Assembly (NCBI GenBank): GCA_964405455.1
Contig: CAYOOA010000004.1
Span: 1 to 64,000, forward strand
From: CALESS01 sp964405455
Lineage (GTDB): Bacteria > Chloroflexota > Anaerolineae > Anaerolineales > Anaerolineaceae
DNA: 64,000 nucleotides
Direction: 5' to 3'
The notes beneath the pieces are model-generated. The model was not told the origin of the DNA. It worked only from the letters and a program-made list of their open reading frames with translations, and made no database searches. Below, piece by piece: positions 1-7,605 of the stretch; positions within the stretch are counted from its first letter, which is position 1, and every line of letters starts with the position of its first letter. Made by a program: the position numbers and the translations under genes.

Positions 1-886
1 ACTGGCATTGGCCAAGGAACCGGCGCATCTCCGGGAAACAGGCCGCCAGGTCGTAAGGATCCATGTCCCAAAGGCCAAATTCGCGCATGCCGGGTGTATC
101 CACAACTCCGCCACCGCCATCCAGCGGGAATAGCTCCAGGTGGGTGGTGGTATGGCGGCCCTTGCCAACATCGCCGGCCCCCACCGCCTGCACTTTTACG
201 CCCAGCCCGGGTTGGATGGCGTTCAGCAGGCTGGATTTTCCGACACCGGATTTTCCCATCAGGATGGAGATGCGGCCTGCGAACACCTTTTTGGCCTGGT
301 CGATCCCATCGCCGCTGGTGGTGCTGGTCAACAGGATGGAATAACCGATCTTGCGGTAAATATCCAGGATTTGATCCAGTTCCCCCGGATGAATCAAATC
401 TGTCTTGGTGATGCAAACAACGGCCGGCAATTGGAAAGACTCCGCGGAAACCAGGTAGCGGTCCAGCAGGTTCCACTTAGGCTCTGGTTTGGCTGCGGCA
501 AAAACGATGACCACCTGGTCCACGTTGGCAACCATCACCTGTTCAAAGGCATGGCGTTGGAAATGATTCCCGCGGAAATCCGGGCGGGAGAGTTGATTAC
601 GGCGGGGGAAGATGCCCTGGATATGGCCGGTTGAAATACCTGAAGGTAGATATTCCACCTGGTCGCCAATGACTACGGGATCATCCTCGTTAATTTCCTC
701 CACACGTTGAACGCGCTGATGCGGATTGGAGGATGGATCCGCTGTGGGGTAAATCAACTTTTTGTATAAGCGGTTCGAAACCGAGCAAAGGACGGTTTGT
801 GAGCCATCCTGTACCAGGTATTGACCGCGATTCTTACGAATTACCAGCCCGAAATGGGGGGCGGATCGTGAAGCTTCAGAAAACAT
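1..886 (-). CDS. rsgA: Ribosome small-subunit-dependent GTPase A (3' end cut by window edge)
   Basis: RsgA/YjeQ is a GTPase that checks late maturation of the 30S subunit. The 295 visible residues start with an OB-fold-like part (about 10-115), then show the circularly permuted GTPase order typical of the family: G4 as TKTD (160-163; NKxD is commoner), G1 GKSGVGKS (211-218), a KGRHTT segment (242-247) and G3 DTPG (263-266) followed by MREFGLW. The C-terminal zinc-binding domain lies outside the window, with only its beginning (FLGQC) visible. The ATG at 886 has an AGG-type Shine-Dalgarno about 8 nt upstream. The gene lies downstream of its own promoter, a short leader ORF and an intrinsic terminator, so attenuation control is plausible. 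Family assignment is firm. Confidence 0.95.
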   Translation of the reverse strand, partial: MFSEASRSAPHFGLVIRKNRGQYLVQDGSQTVLCSVSNRLYKKLIYPTADPSSNPHQRVQRVEEINEDDPVVIGDQVEYLPSGISTGHIQGIFPRRNQLSRPDFRGNHFQRHAFEQVMVANVDQVVIVFAAAKPEPKWNLLDRYLVSAESFQLPAVVCITKTDLIHPGELDQILDIYRKIGYSILLTSTTSGDGIDQAKKVFAGRISILMGKSGVGKSSLLNAIQPGLGVKVQAVGAGDVGKGRHTTTHLELFPLDGGGGVVDTPGMREFGLWDMDPYDLAACFPEMRRFLGQCQ

Positions 887-936
887 TGCAGGTACCTCAT
901 TCGGTGTAAGTAGAAAAATTACGACAAGCTGCGGGG

Positions 937-971
937 AAAATAAAAAACCGCAGGCGACCATGTGCCTGCGG
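937..971 (-). terminator. Intrinsic terminator/attenuator between leader ORF and rsgA
   Basis: On the minus strand a perfect 8-bp stem (964-971 pairing with 948-955, loop 8 nt) is followed directly by TTTTTTATTTT (947-937). It lies 26 nt after the stop codon of the short leader ORF and 51 nt before the rsgA start, so it would end most transcripts from the promoter at 1105-1133 unless read through. Confidence 0.85.
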
Positions 972-997
972 CTGAGTTCATCGACAGAATACGAGGA

Positions 998-1078
998 TTA
1001 CCTCGTCCGGTAAAGGCGCATGGAGAATATTAAAGCACTCAGGACCAAGACCTGTTTATGAGCCATATTCGTCTTCAC
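998..1078 (-). CDS. Putative 26-residue leader peptide ending in SMRLYRTR
   Basis: A short ORF follows a consensus-like Shine-Dalgarno (AAAGGAGG, 1082-1089). It starts at GTG (1078; 3-nt spacing) or at an in-frame ATG four codons later (1066; about 15-nt spacing). The peptide begins MKTNMAHK, has a hydrophobic middle (VLVLSALIF) and ends SMRLYRTR. A strong promoter lies just upstream and a terminator just downstream, the usual layout of a transcription-attenuation leader. From established knowledge, the macrolide-arrest leader ErmDL contains SMRLR, and arrest motifs often have the form Arg/Lys-X-Arg/Lys; here RTR are the last three codons. The TAA stop lies in the loop of a 6-bp hairpin (ACGAGG-TAAT-CCTCGT). 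Translation and regulatory function are inferred. It could instead be a free-standing small protein. Confidence 0.55.
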   Translation of the reverse strand: MKTNMAHKQVLVLSALIFSMRLYRTR

Positions 1079-1104
1079 GCGCCTCCTTTCAAAAAGATAA
1101 TTTG

Positions 1105-1133
1105 ATGATATTTTAATTAAGCCGACCTGTCAA
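1105..1133 (-). promoter_or_regulatory. Sigma-70-type promoter for leader ORF and rsgA
   Basis: TTGACA (1133-1128), a 17-nt spacer and TATCAT (1110-1105) match the housekeeping consensus at 11 of 12 positions. Transcription should begin near 1098, leaving a very short 5' UTR before the leader Shine-Dalgarno. It lies just after the mutS stop codon, so rsgA does not depend on the mutS transcript. Confidence 0.85.
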
Positions 1134-1150
1134 GGTTTCCTATGACCGGG

Positions 1151-3721
1151 TTACTCCTGTTTGTACTTTCGCTGCCATTCATATAGTTTATTCAGCGCTT
1201 CAATGGGTGAAAGGGTATTGATATCCAGATCCTTCAACTCATCCAGCAGGGGATTGGTTTCCGGGAAGAGGGCCATTTGCTGGGCGGCATGCGGATCAAT
1301 CTTGACCGCTTTGCCAGAGGAAGCTTCGAGTTGGATGAGGATTTCACTGGCGCGCTGGATGACCGGCTGGGGCAGGCTGGCCAGTTGGGCCACATGGATA
1401 CCGTAAGAGCGGTCAGCTGCGCCGGGGATGATCTTGCGCAGAAAAACGACTTTGCCATCTGCTTCACTGACAGCGACATTGTAATTTCGGACACCGGGGA
1501 GCAGCTCACCCAATTGGGTCAGTTCATGGTAATGAGTGGCGAATAGGGTACGAGCACGCAGGCGGGGATGATTATGGATATATTCCACCACTGCCCAGGC
1601 GATGGAAACGCCGTCATAGGTGCTGGTGCCGCGGCCGATTTCATCCAGGATCAACAAGCTGCGATTGGTAGCGTGGTGGAGGATGTTGGCCGTTTCGATC
1701 ATTTCCACCATGAAGGTAGATTGTCCGGCGTGGATTTCATCCTGGGCACCGATGCGGGTGAAAATGCGGTCCACCAGGCCAATCCGGGCCTTCCGGGCGG
1801 GTACGAATGAACCCATCTGGGCCATCAAGACGATCAGGGCGGCCTGACGCAGGAAGGTGCTCTTGCCGCTCATATTTGGGCCGGTGATCAGGCGAACAAT
1901 TTCTCCCTCTTCAAAGATGGCATCATTGGGAACAAATCGCTCCCCGGAAAGCATGCGTTCCACCACCGGGTGCCGGCCGTCGTGAATCTCCAGGAGACCG
2001 TCCGGGCTCAATTCGGGGCGGGTGTAGTTATTCAACGCGGCGGATTCAGCCAGTGACGCGAGCACATCCAGCTCGGAAAGGCTGCGGGAAGTCTCCATCA
2101 AGTGGGAGCTGCCTGCGGCCAACTGGGCGCAGACCTGGCGGAAGAGGCGCACCTCGATCTCATGGATGCGTTCTTCTGCGTTCAATACCAGGGTTTCGTA
2201 TTCCTTCATTTCCGGCGTGATGTAGCGCTCGGCGTTGACCAGGGTTTGCTTGCGGATATATTCAGGAGGTGCCTGGGTGGTGTTGCTGTGAGTGATTTCG
2301 ATGTAATATCCGAAAACCTTGTTGTACCCGACCTTGAGGGATTTAATCCCGGTTCGCTCGCGTTCGACAGCTTCCAGGTTGGCAATCCACTCGCGGGCAT
2401 GGCGGCTGGCTTTAATGACTGAATCGAGCTCATCCGAGTAACCGGCCAGGATGATACCGGTATTAGCCAGGGTGGCCGGCGGTTCTTCAGCGATGGCATC
2501 CTCGAGCAGGCGCAGTTCTGCCTGGCAGGGATCCAGGCGGTGCAAGATGGATTCAAGGGCAGGCGGAAAGGTGGGAAAGAGGGCCAGGACATCCGGGAGA
2601 GATTGCAGGGTGCTGCGGATGGCGACCAGGTCGCGCGGCAGGGCATGTCCGGAAATTACCCGGCTGACCAGACGCTCCAGGTCAGCCAATTCGTGCAAGG
2701 CTGAACGTAATTCTGCCCGCAGCAGACCATTCTCCACCAGGAAGGCGACTCCATCCAGGCGTTGCTGGATCGCATCGATATCGAGGAGCGGCTTGCTCAC
2801 CCACTGGCGCAGCAGGCGCTTGCCCATCGGCGTGGATGTGTGATCCAGGACGCTGAGCAGAGAACCCTGGACTTCGCCGCTTCGGATGGTTTCGGTCAGC
2901 TCCAGGTTGCGCCGGGTGGCTGCGTCCAGGGTCATGAATTCAGATAATGTATAGGTTGACAGCCCTTCAAGCAGCTTGAGGGCAGCGGGTTGGGTTTCGG
3001 CCAGGTATTGAATTATGGCTCCCGCGGCGCGGGTAGCCAGGGCCAAGTTGCGCAGGCCGTAACCATCCAGCGCCCCCACCTGGAATTGGCGCAATAACGC
3101 ATCCATGCAGCGGCCGGTTTCAAAACGCCAGGCCGGCCAGCGAGTCAGGCTGAAGGACAGGCCGTCATTCAACGAAGTGTTATCGGGCAATAAGATTTCG
3201 GCCGGGTGCAGGCGGACCAACTCGCCGCGCAGGATGGTGGGCAAATCTTCGGCCTCGATCTCAGTGGCGATAAATTCACCCGTAGTGATGTCCACGGAAG
3301 CCAGGCCGGCGGAATTTTCCTGGATGACCACGGCCGTCAGGTAGTTATTACGATCCCCCGGGAGCAGACCAGGTTCGATGACCGTCCCGGGTGTCACCAC
3401 GCGAACAACTTCACGTGGGAACAAGCCCTTGATAGGCTGATCACCCACCTGTTCGCAGATGGCAACATGATAGCCCTTCTCGATAAGTCGGGCCAGGTAA
3501 TTTTCCACCGCGTGGTGGGGAATGCCGGCCATGGGAATGCGCACCCCCTTGGCTACCGGGCGCGAGGTTAGAACAATGTCCAGCTCACGGGAGGCAATTT
3601 CCGCATCCTCGTCAAAGGTTTCGTAAAAATCGCCCAGGCGGAAGAAAAGAATTGTCTCGGGATACTTGCGCTTGATATCGAGATATTGCTGGCGAATGGG
3701 GGTAACGTCGTCAAGAGTCAT
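1151..3721 (-). CDS. mutS: DNA mismatch repair protein MutS
   Basis: MutS binds mismatched or looped bases and starts repair with MutL. The protein is 856 residues, normal for MutS1. The mismatch-reading Phe-X-Glu motif is F32-Y33-E34 in the N-terminal domain. Connector and lever/clamp domains follow. The C-terminal ABC-type ATPase carries Walker A GPNMSGKST (about 613-621) and DEIGRGTSTYDG (about 693-704). The end is a short helical tail. The ATG at 3721 fits the usual N-terminus (TPIRQQYLDIKRKYPETILFFRLGDFYE). I see no clear Shine-Dalgarno. The gene is divergent from the aldo-keto reductase, and no mutL is visible in the window. Confidence 0.97.
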   Translation of the reverse strand: MTLDDVTPIRQQYLDIKRKYPETILFFRLGDFYETFDEDAEIASRELDIVLTSRPVAKGVRIPMAGIPHHAVENYLARLIEKGYHVAICEQVGDQPIKGLFPREVVRVVTPGTVIEPGLLPGDRNNYLTAVVIQENSAGLASVDITTGEFIATEIEAEDLPTILRGELVRLHPAEILLPDNTSLNDGLSFSLTRWPAWRFETGRCMDALLRQFQVGALDGYGLRNLALATRAAGAIIQYLAETQPAALKLLEGLSTYTLSEFMTLDAATRRNLELTETIRSGEVQGSLLSVLDHTSTPMGKRLLRQWVSKPLLDIDAIQQRLDGVAFLVENGLLRAELRSALHELADLERLVSRVISGHALPRDLVAIRSTLQSLPDVLALFPTFPPALESILHRLDPCQAELRLLEDAIAEEPPATLANTGIILAGYSDELDSVIKASRHAREWIANLEAVERERTGIKSLKVGYNKVFGYYIEITHSNTTQAPPEYIRKQTLVNAERYITPEMKEYETLVLNAEERIHEIEVRLFRQVCAQLAAGSSHLMETSRSLSELDVLASLAESAALNNYTRPELSPDGLLEIHDGRHPVVERMLSGERFVPNDAIFEEGEIVRLITGPNMSGKSTFLRQAALIVLMAQMGSFVPARKARIGLVDRIFTRIGAQDEIHAGQSTFMVEMIETANILHHATNRSLLILDEIGRGTSTYDGVSIAWAVVEYIHNHPRLRARTLFATHYHELTQLGELLPGVRNYNVAVSEADGKVVFLRKIIPGAADRSYGIHVAQLASLPQPVIQRASEILIQLEASSGKAVKIDPHAAQQMALFPETNPLLDELKDLDINTLSPIEALNKLYEWQRKYKQE

Positions 3722-3777
3722 GTTGGATGGGTGGATTTTTCCAGGATATTGCCATTATTATAATCCATGGAAATCTG

Positions 3778-3783
3778 TATAAT
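3778..3783 (+). promoter_or_regulatory. Possible -10 element for the aldo-keto reductase gene
   Basis: A TATAAT hexamer lies 52 nt before the preferred GTG start at 3836, in the divergent region with mutS. No good -35 is visible at normal spacing (TTGCCA at 3749-3754 is 23 nt away), so this is only a candidate. It would place the upstream in-frame ATG at 3767 outside the transcript. Confidence 0.35.
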
Positions 3784-3835
3784 GGAGTCCAAACCCCTGA
3801 GGATTCAGGACAAACCCGTTTCGGGAGGGATACAG

Positions 3836-4771
3836 GTGGCAGAACAGCAGGCATCGCAAAACTGGTTGGACGGCATCGAGATGGGGGTAGGCGCCTGGGC
3901 GTGGGGGGATCGCTGGTTGTGGGGCTTTGGAGGAAACTACCGAGAAGAAGACGTTCGCGAAGCATTTGATGCTTCCCTCAACAACGGCATCCGCTTGATT
4001 GATACGGCGGAGAGTTATGCCCAGGGGGAATCGGAGCGGCTGGTCGGCAAGTTCATCCACAGCGTACCGGAAAAATTCATTGTTGCCACCAAGTTTATGC
4101 CGTATCCCTGGCGGTTGGGCAAAAACAGCCTGAGAAAGGCCCTCAAAGCCAGCCTGGAACGGCTAAACCTCCCGGCGGTTGACTTGTATCAAATGCACTG
4201 GCCGCTGCCGCCGGTCAGTATTGAGATATGGATGGAAGCAATGGCCGAAGCCCAGCATGCCGGGGAGGTGCGCTCAGTCGGGGTATCCAATTATGATCGG
4301 TCGCAAATGCTGCAGGCGTACGAAGCGCTTTCCCGGCAGGGTGTCCCACTGGCATCCAACCAGGTGGAATACCATTTGCTGGACCGGAGAATCGAGAAGA
4401 ACGGCTTGCTGAAGCAATGCCGGGAAATGGGAATCCGGGTGATTGCGTATAGCCCACTGGCGCAAGGCCTGTTGACCGGGAAATACACCCCGCAACTCCC
4501 GCCCAAGGGAGTGCGCGGGGCCAGGATATCAAAAGAAACGCTTGAGAACATACAGGGATTGATCGCGCAGATGAGGAAAATCGGTGCCATGCACGGAGAT
4601 AAAACGCCCGCACAGGTTGCACTCAACTGGATCATCTGCAAAGGCGCCCTGCCCATTCCAGGGGCCAAGAACCAGGCCCAGGCCGTCCAAAATGCCGGCG
4701 CGCAGGGTTGGCGATTATCTGAGGATGATGTCGCCCTGCTGGATGATGCCGCTGACCAGGTTCGTGCTTGA
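3836..4771 (+). CDS. Aldo/keto reductase
   Basis: This is an NADP(H)-dependent aldo-keto reductase of the (beta/alpha)8-barrel family. The catalytic tetrad is visible as D56 and Y61 (DTAESYAQG), K86 (ATKF) and H121 (YQMHWP). The C-terminal part has the cofactor-binding IPGAKNQAQAVQNAGA segment. It resembles the plant/cyanobacterial AKR branch rather than aldose reductases; the substrate cannot be read from sequence. I prefer the GTG at 3836 (311 residues) because it follows GGGAGGG at a 6-nt spacing. An in-frame ATG at 3767 has no ribosome site and would precede the candidate -10 box. Confidence 0.9.
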   Translation: MAEQQASQNWLDGIEMGVGAWAWGDRWLWGFGGNYREEDVREAFDASLNNGIRLIDTAESYAQGESERLVGKFIHSVPEKFIVATKFMPYPWRLGKNSLRKALKASLERLNLPAVDLYQMHWPLPPVSIEIWMEAMAEAQHAGEVRSVGVSNYDRSQMLQAYEALSRQGVPLASNQVEYHLLDRRIEKNGLLKQCREMGIRVIAYSPLAQGLLTGKYTPQLPPKGVRGARISKETLENIQGLIAQMRKIGAMHGDKTPAQVALNWIICKGALPIPGAKNQAQAVQNAGAQGWRLSEDDVALLDDAADQVRA

Positions 4772-4821
4772 AACGTTTTCTGTCCTTTTACGTACATTAA
4801 GGTGTGAAAGGATATTAAACG

Positions 4822-5013
4822 ATGGAAACTGGAAAAGTTTTACGACGATCGAGAAGCGACCGCGTGGTCGGTGGAATATGCGGTGGACTGGGCAAGTTCT
4901 TCGGGATCAGCTCCTTCTGGTTCCGCTTGCTGTTCTTCATTCTTCTTCTGCCCGGGGGACTACCCGGTTTGGTGCCGTACATCATCTTGTGGATCATCAT
5001 TCCAGAGGAATAA
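4822..5013 (+). CDS. PspC-domain small membrane protein
   Basis: This 63-residue protein is essentially one PspC domain. A basic N-terminus (RRSRSDRVVGGICGGLGKFFG) is followed by a long hydrophobic segment (about 30-60) with LPGGLPGLVPYIILWIIIPEE, the classical end of the domain. PspC proteins are small inner-membrane proteins linked to envelope stress. This one lacks the C-terminal extension of larger PspC proteins. An AAGGA site precedes the ATG. It sits 50 nt after the aldo-keto reductase, probably on the same transcript, and is followed at once by a strong terminator. Confidence 0.9.
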   Translation: METGKVLRRSRSDRVVGGICGGLGKFFGISSFWFRLLFFILLLPGGLPGLVPYIILWIIIPEE

Positions 5014-5025
5014 CAGGATCATCCA

Positions 5026-5057
5026 CTGCGCCCGGCTTTACCGGGCGCAGTCCTTTT
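5026..5057 (+). terminator. Intrinsic terminator after the PspC gene
   Basis: Perfect 10-bp stem (5026-5035 with 5041-5050), 5-nt loop, then TCCTTTT. It ends the aldo-keto reductase/PspC unit just ahead of the promoter of the next gene. Confidence 0.85.
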
Positions 5058-5062
5058 CCGGG

Positions 5063-5068
5063 TATAAT
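5063..5068 (+). promoter_or_regulatory. -10 element implying a leaderless transcript
   Basis: A perfect TATAAT ends 7 nt before the ATG at 5076, and no Shine-Dalgarno lies between. Transcription would start at or next to the A of the ATG. No convincing -35 is visible. Confidence 0.6.
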
Positions 5069-5075
5069 GGGCGCC

Positions 5076-5600
5076 ATGGACGATAAACGAATTGCTTTTG
5101 CCCCCTTTCATGCCATTAATCAATTTATGCTGGAGGAATACCGCCAGCAAATCATCCGGGAAGTGTTGAATTCTTTTGAAACGCTTTCACCGGAGCGGAA
5201 GAAGGCCCTCAACAGCCAGGTCAAGCAGAACGTAAAAGTGCCCGGTTTTCGGGATGCCACCCAGGCGCCGGTCAATATCCGCCTGCGCCCGGTGGAGCGG
5301 GCATTCGAAGGTAATCCCTATGTGGCTGCCCAGGTTCTGATGGCCTGGGCTGAGTTGAAGAATGAATTGCGCCAGCAGGTGCATGACCTTTTGAAGGAGC
5401 GCGGTTGGGATCTCCTTCCGGCGGATGCGGATCGAACCCGCCTGCCTGGATTTCTGACAGAATGGCCGAAAGAGGAAGATTACGATACGTTGGGAGCCGC
5501 TTTTACGGCCAAATACCTGCAGGTGGAAGTGAATGAAAATGATCTACGCCTGATGGTGGTTTGGATCGGCGGTCGGCTGCCGTACAGTTCTGCTGATTAA
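5076..5600 (+). CDS. Protein of unknown function (174 aa)
   Basis: I do not recognise this family. The protein begins MDDKRIAFAPFHAINQFM, is soluble (no signal peptide or membrane segment), rich in charged helices in the first half (about 15-60 and 85-120), and ends with a hydrophobic strand-like stretch (LRLMVVWIGGRLPY). Normal codon use and the leaderless -10 box 7 nt upstream support it as a real gene. It converges on scpA, and the two reading frames overlap by 4 bp at their stop codons. Confidence 0.75.
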   Translation: MDDKRIAFAPFHAINQFMLEEYRQQIIREVLNSFETLSPERKKALNSQVKQNVKVPGFRDATQAPVNIRLRPVERAFEGNPYVAAQVLMAWAELKNELRQQVHDLLKERGWDLLPADADRTRLPGFLTEWPKEEDYDTLGAAFTAKYLQVEVNENDLRLMVVWIGGRLPYSSAD

Positions 5601-6379
5601 TCCACAAAATCGAGCGGCGTTTCTTCATCTTCCCCGCTGCCGGTCGGGCTGATTTCAATTTCCCCAAATAATTCATCCTGCTTGGCTTCCACCACCCGGC
5701 GCTTGATTAATTCCAGCATGGCCAGGAAAGTGACTACCACCTCAAGACGAGTGGGGGCATGCAGCAGGTTGTGAAAGCTGGCCAGGGGTGAAATGCGCAG
5801 CGCTCCCAGGATGGTCTGGATCCGGTCGCGAATGGTGATGCGCGGTTGATTGACAACCTGTCCCAGTGCGGGCAGGTTGATTTTTGTGAACAGGACCTCT
5901 CGGGCGGCCTGGACCAGGTCTGAAATCCCGATCCCGGTCAGATCCAGGCGGGCTTCCACCTGCAAGGGTGGGGGCGCCGTCCGCAGGTGGGTTTGCAGCC
6001 CGCTTTCTTCCAGGCTTTGCAGGTGGCCGGCCAGTTGCTTGAAGCGGCGGTATTGGATCAACTGGCGAGCCAGGAGTTCAGCCGGATCCTCTTCAGGGGT
6101 TAAGTTTTCAGTTACGGGAGGTCGAGGCAGCAATGCGGCTGATTTGATCTGCACCAGGCGGGCTGCAATCACCAGAAAAGCTGATACTTCAGCCGGATTT
6201 TCGTTTTCGATGAGTTTCAGGTATTCCAAGTATTGATTGGTCACCTGGGCCAGGGCCAGGCGGGTGATATCCAACTCGGCGCGCTCAATTAATTGGAGCA
6301 GTAGATCCAGCGGGCCTTCATAAACTGGCGTGCTGACCTGGTAACCTTCCGTCTGGTGCCCGGCGATATTCATACTCAC
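5597..6379 (-). CDS. scpA: Segregation and condensation protein A
   Basis: ScpA is the kleisin subunit that bridges the SMC dimer and works with ScpB in chromosome segregation; smc itself lies 3 kb away. The N-terminal kleisin signature is clear (YEGPLDLLLQLIERAELDITRLALAQVTNQYLEYL, about 18-54), followed by VSAFLVIAARLVQIKSAALLP. A winged-helix C-terminus follows (RLEVVVTFLAMLELIKRRVV). The protein has 260 residues. I prefer the GTG at 6379 over the ATG at 6373 because TATAAT (6392-6387) ends exactly 7 nt before the GTG, as in the other leaderless genes here. No scpB is visible nearby. Confidence 0.95.
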   Translation of the reverse strand: MSMNIAGHQTEGYQVSTPVYEGPLDLLLQLIERAELDITRLALAQVTNQYLEYLKLIENENPAEVSAFLVIAARLVQIKSAALLPRPPVTENLTPEEDPAELLARQLIQYRRFKQLAGHLQSLEESGLQTHLRTAPPPLQVEARLDLTGIGISDLVQAAREVLFTKINLPALGQVVNQPRITIRDRIQTILGALRISPLASFHNLLHAPTRLEVVVTFLAMLELIKRRVVEAKQDELFGEIEISPTGSGEDEETPLDFVD

Positions 6380-6386
6380 GGGCGAT

Positions 6387-6410
6387 ATTATAGCAGATAG
6401 GCATTATAAT
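6387..6410. promoter_or_regulatory. Compact divergent leaderless promoters of scpA and moaC
   Basis: Two perfect TATAAT boxes lie back to back: 6392-6387 on the minus strand, 7 nt before the scpA GTG, and 6405-6410 on the plus strand, 6 nt before the moaC ATG. Only 37 bp separate the two start codons, with no ribosome site for either gene. The -35 regions would overlap the opposite -10 boxes and are not consensus. Confidence 0.65.
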
Positions 6411-6416
6411 TTGGGT

Positions 6417-6902
6417 ATGTCTGATGAACGCTTAACTCACCTCGACGAAAACGGGCAGGCACACATGGTGGATGTGAGTGCCAAACCGGATACGGAGCGC
6501 ACAGCCATCGCCCGCGGTGAGGTACACCTTCGCATTGAAACATTGGCATTGATTAGCCAAGGTTTGATGAAGAAGGGTGATGTGCTCGGGGTGGCGCGTA
6601 TAGCCGGGATCCAGGCGGCCAAGAAGACATCGGAGCTCATCCCATTATGTCATCCACTGCCGATCCACCAGGTGCAGATCCAAGTAGACCTGGATGAACA
6701 GCTTCCAGGGATCAAGATCGAAGCCAGGGTGAAGACCAGCGGGAAAACCGGTGTTGAAATGGAAGCATTGACCGCCGTTTCGGTGGCTGCTTTGACCATT
6801 TATGACATGGTGAAAGCGGTTGAACGCTCAGCCCATATTGAGAATATCCGGCTGGTGGAAAAACACGGCGGTCGGAGCGGGGACGTGGTATTGGAAGAAT
6901 GA
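6417..6902 (+). CDS. moaC: Cyclic pyranopterin monophosphate synthase MoaC
   Basis: MoaC acts with MoaA in the first step of molybdenum cofactor synthesis, converting 3',8-cyclo-7,8-dihydro-GTP to cyclic pyranopterin monophosphate. The 161-residue protein has all the family landmarks: MVDVSAK near the N-terminus, AGIQAAKKTSELIPLCHPLP (about 64-83), VKTSGKTGVEMEALTAVSVAALTIYDM with the conserved Lys/Asp region, and a C-terminal EKHGGRSG. The ATG at 6417 follows a TATAAT by 6 nt, so the mRNA is probably leaderless. It overlaps the next gene by ATGA, indicating translational coupling. Confidence 0.96.
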   Translation: MSDERLTHLDENGQAHMVDVSAKPDTERTAIARGEVHLRIETLALISQGLMKKGDVLGVARIAGIQAAKKTSELIPLCHPLPIHQVQIQVDLDEQLPGIKIEARVKTSGKTGVEMEALTAVSVAALTIYDMVKAVERSAHIENIRLVEKHGGRSGDVVLEE

Positions 6903-7603
6903 AGATCATACAGGTTTTACTGTTTGCCACTCTCAAAGATCGAGCCGGATCCAATCGGGTCCAGGTTGAATTGGCGCAACCTGTCAGCGTGGCTGCCCTG
7001 AAAACCGCCATGGCCGGGGCATATCCAACCCTGGCTGATTACCTGCCCAATGTGCTGGTGGCTGTCAACCAGTCGTACGCATTTGACGAAGATATCATCC
7101 CCGATGGTGCAGAGGTGGCCATGTTTCCGCCCGTTTCAGGCGGAGACCACGGGCCAACCATCCTGAAAATTGTAGAAGGTCCGCTGGACCTGGACGATTT
7201 GACAGCGCAAATCACCCTGCCGACAACCGGAGCCATTTGCATGTTCACCGGCGTGGTCCGCGGCTCCACCCTGAGGGGTGAAGCCCATGAGACCAGTGAA
7301 TTGTTCTATGAGGCCTATGTGCCGATGGCAGAAGCAAAATTACAGCAGGTGGCGGATGAAATCAGGACGCGCTGGCCTGCAGTGGAAGGGATTGTGCTGG
7401 TTCAGCGGGTGGGACGCTTGCAACCGGGCACACCCACCATCCTGGTAGCCTGTTCGGCCGCCCACCGGGATACCGGTGCATTCGATGCCGCCCGTTACGG
7501 GATTGATCGGATCAAGGAAATTGTGCCCATCTGGAAAAAAGAAATCTCTCCATCCGGAGAAAGCTGGGTGGAGGGTGAATACATCCCGGGTGCTGGAGAT
7601 TAA
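6899..7603 (+). CDS. Fused molybdopterin synthase, MoaD-MoaE
   Basis: This is a single 234-residue protein. Residues 1-82 are a ubiquitin-fold MoaD (small subunit) ending in the essential Gly-Gly at 81-82 (PPVSGG). Residues from about 90 are a complete MoaE (large subunit): GAICMFTGVVRG, ELFYEAYVPMAEAKLQQVADEI, RVGRLQPG, AHRDTGAFDAARYGIDRIKEIVPIWKKE. MoaD must carry a free C-terminal thiocarboxylate, so the internal Gly-Gly implies proteolytic release, as known for mycobacterial MoaX. It starts inside the moaC stop codon (ATGA). No moaA, moaB, moeA or mobA is in the window. Confidence 0.93.
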   Translation: MKIIQVLLFATLKDRAGSNRVQVELAQPVSVAALKTAMAGAYPTLADYLPNVLVAVNQSYAFDEDIIPDGAEVAMFPPVSGGDHGPTILKIVEGPLDLDDLTAQITLPTTGAICMFTGVVRGSTLRGEAHETSELFYEAYVPMAEAKLQQVADEIRTRWPAVEGIVLVQRVGRLQPGTPTILVACSAAHRDTGAFDAARYGIDRIKEIVPIWKKEISPSGESWVEGEYIPGAGD

Positions 7604-7605
7604 GG

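Noticed and set aside
140..634. Plus-strand open frame opposite rsgA
   Set aside because: It lies wholly inside rsgA on the other strand, lacks a ribosome site and recognisable motifs, and rsgA is clear.
3767..3835. Upstream ATG start for the aldo-keto reductase
   Set aside because: The GTG at 3836 has a strong GGGAGGG site and fits the family N-terminus; the earlier ATG precedes the candidate -10 box.
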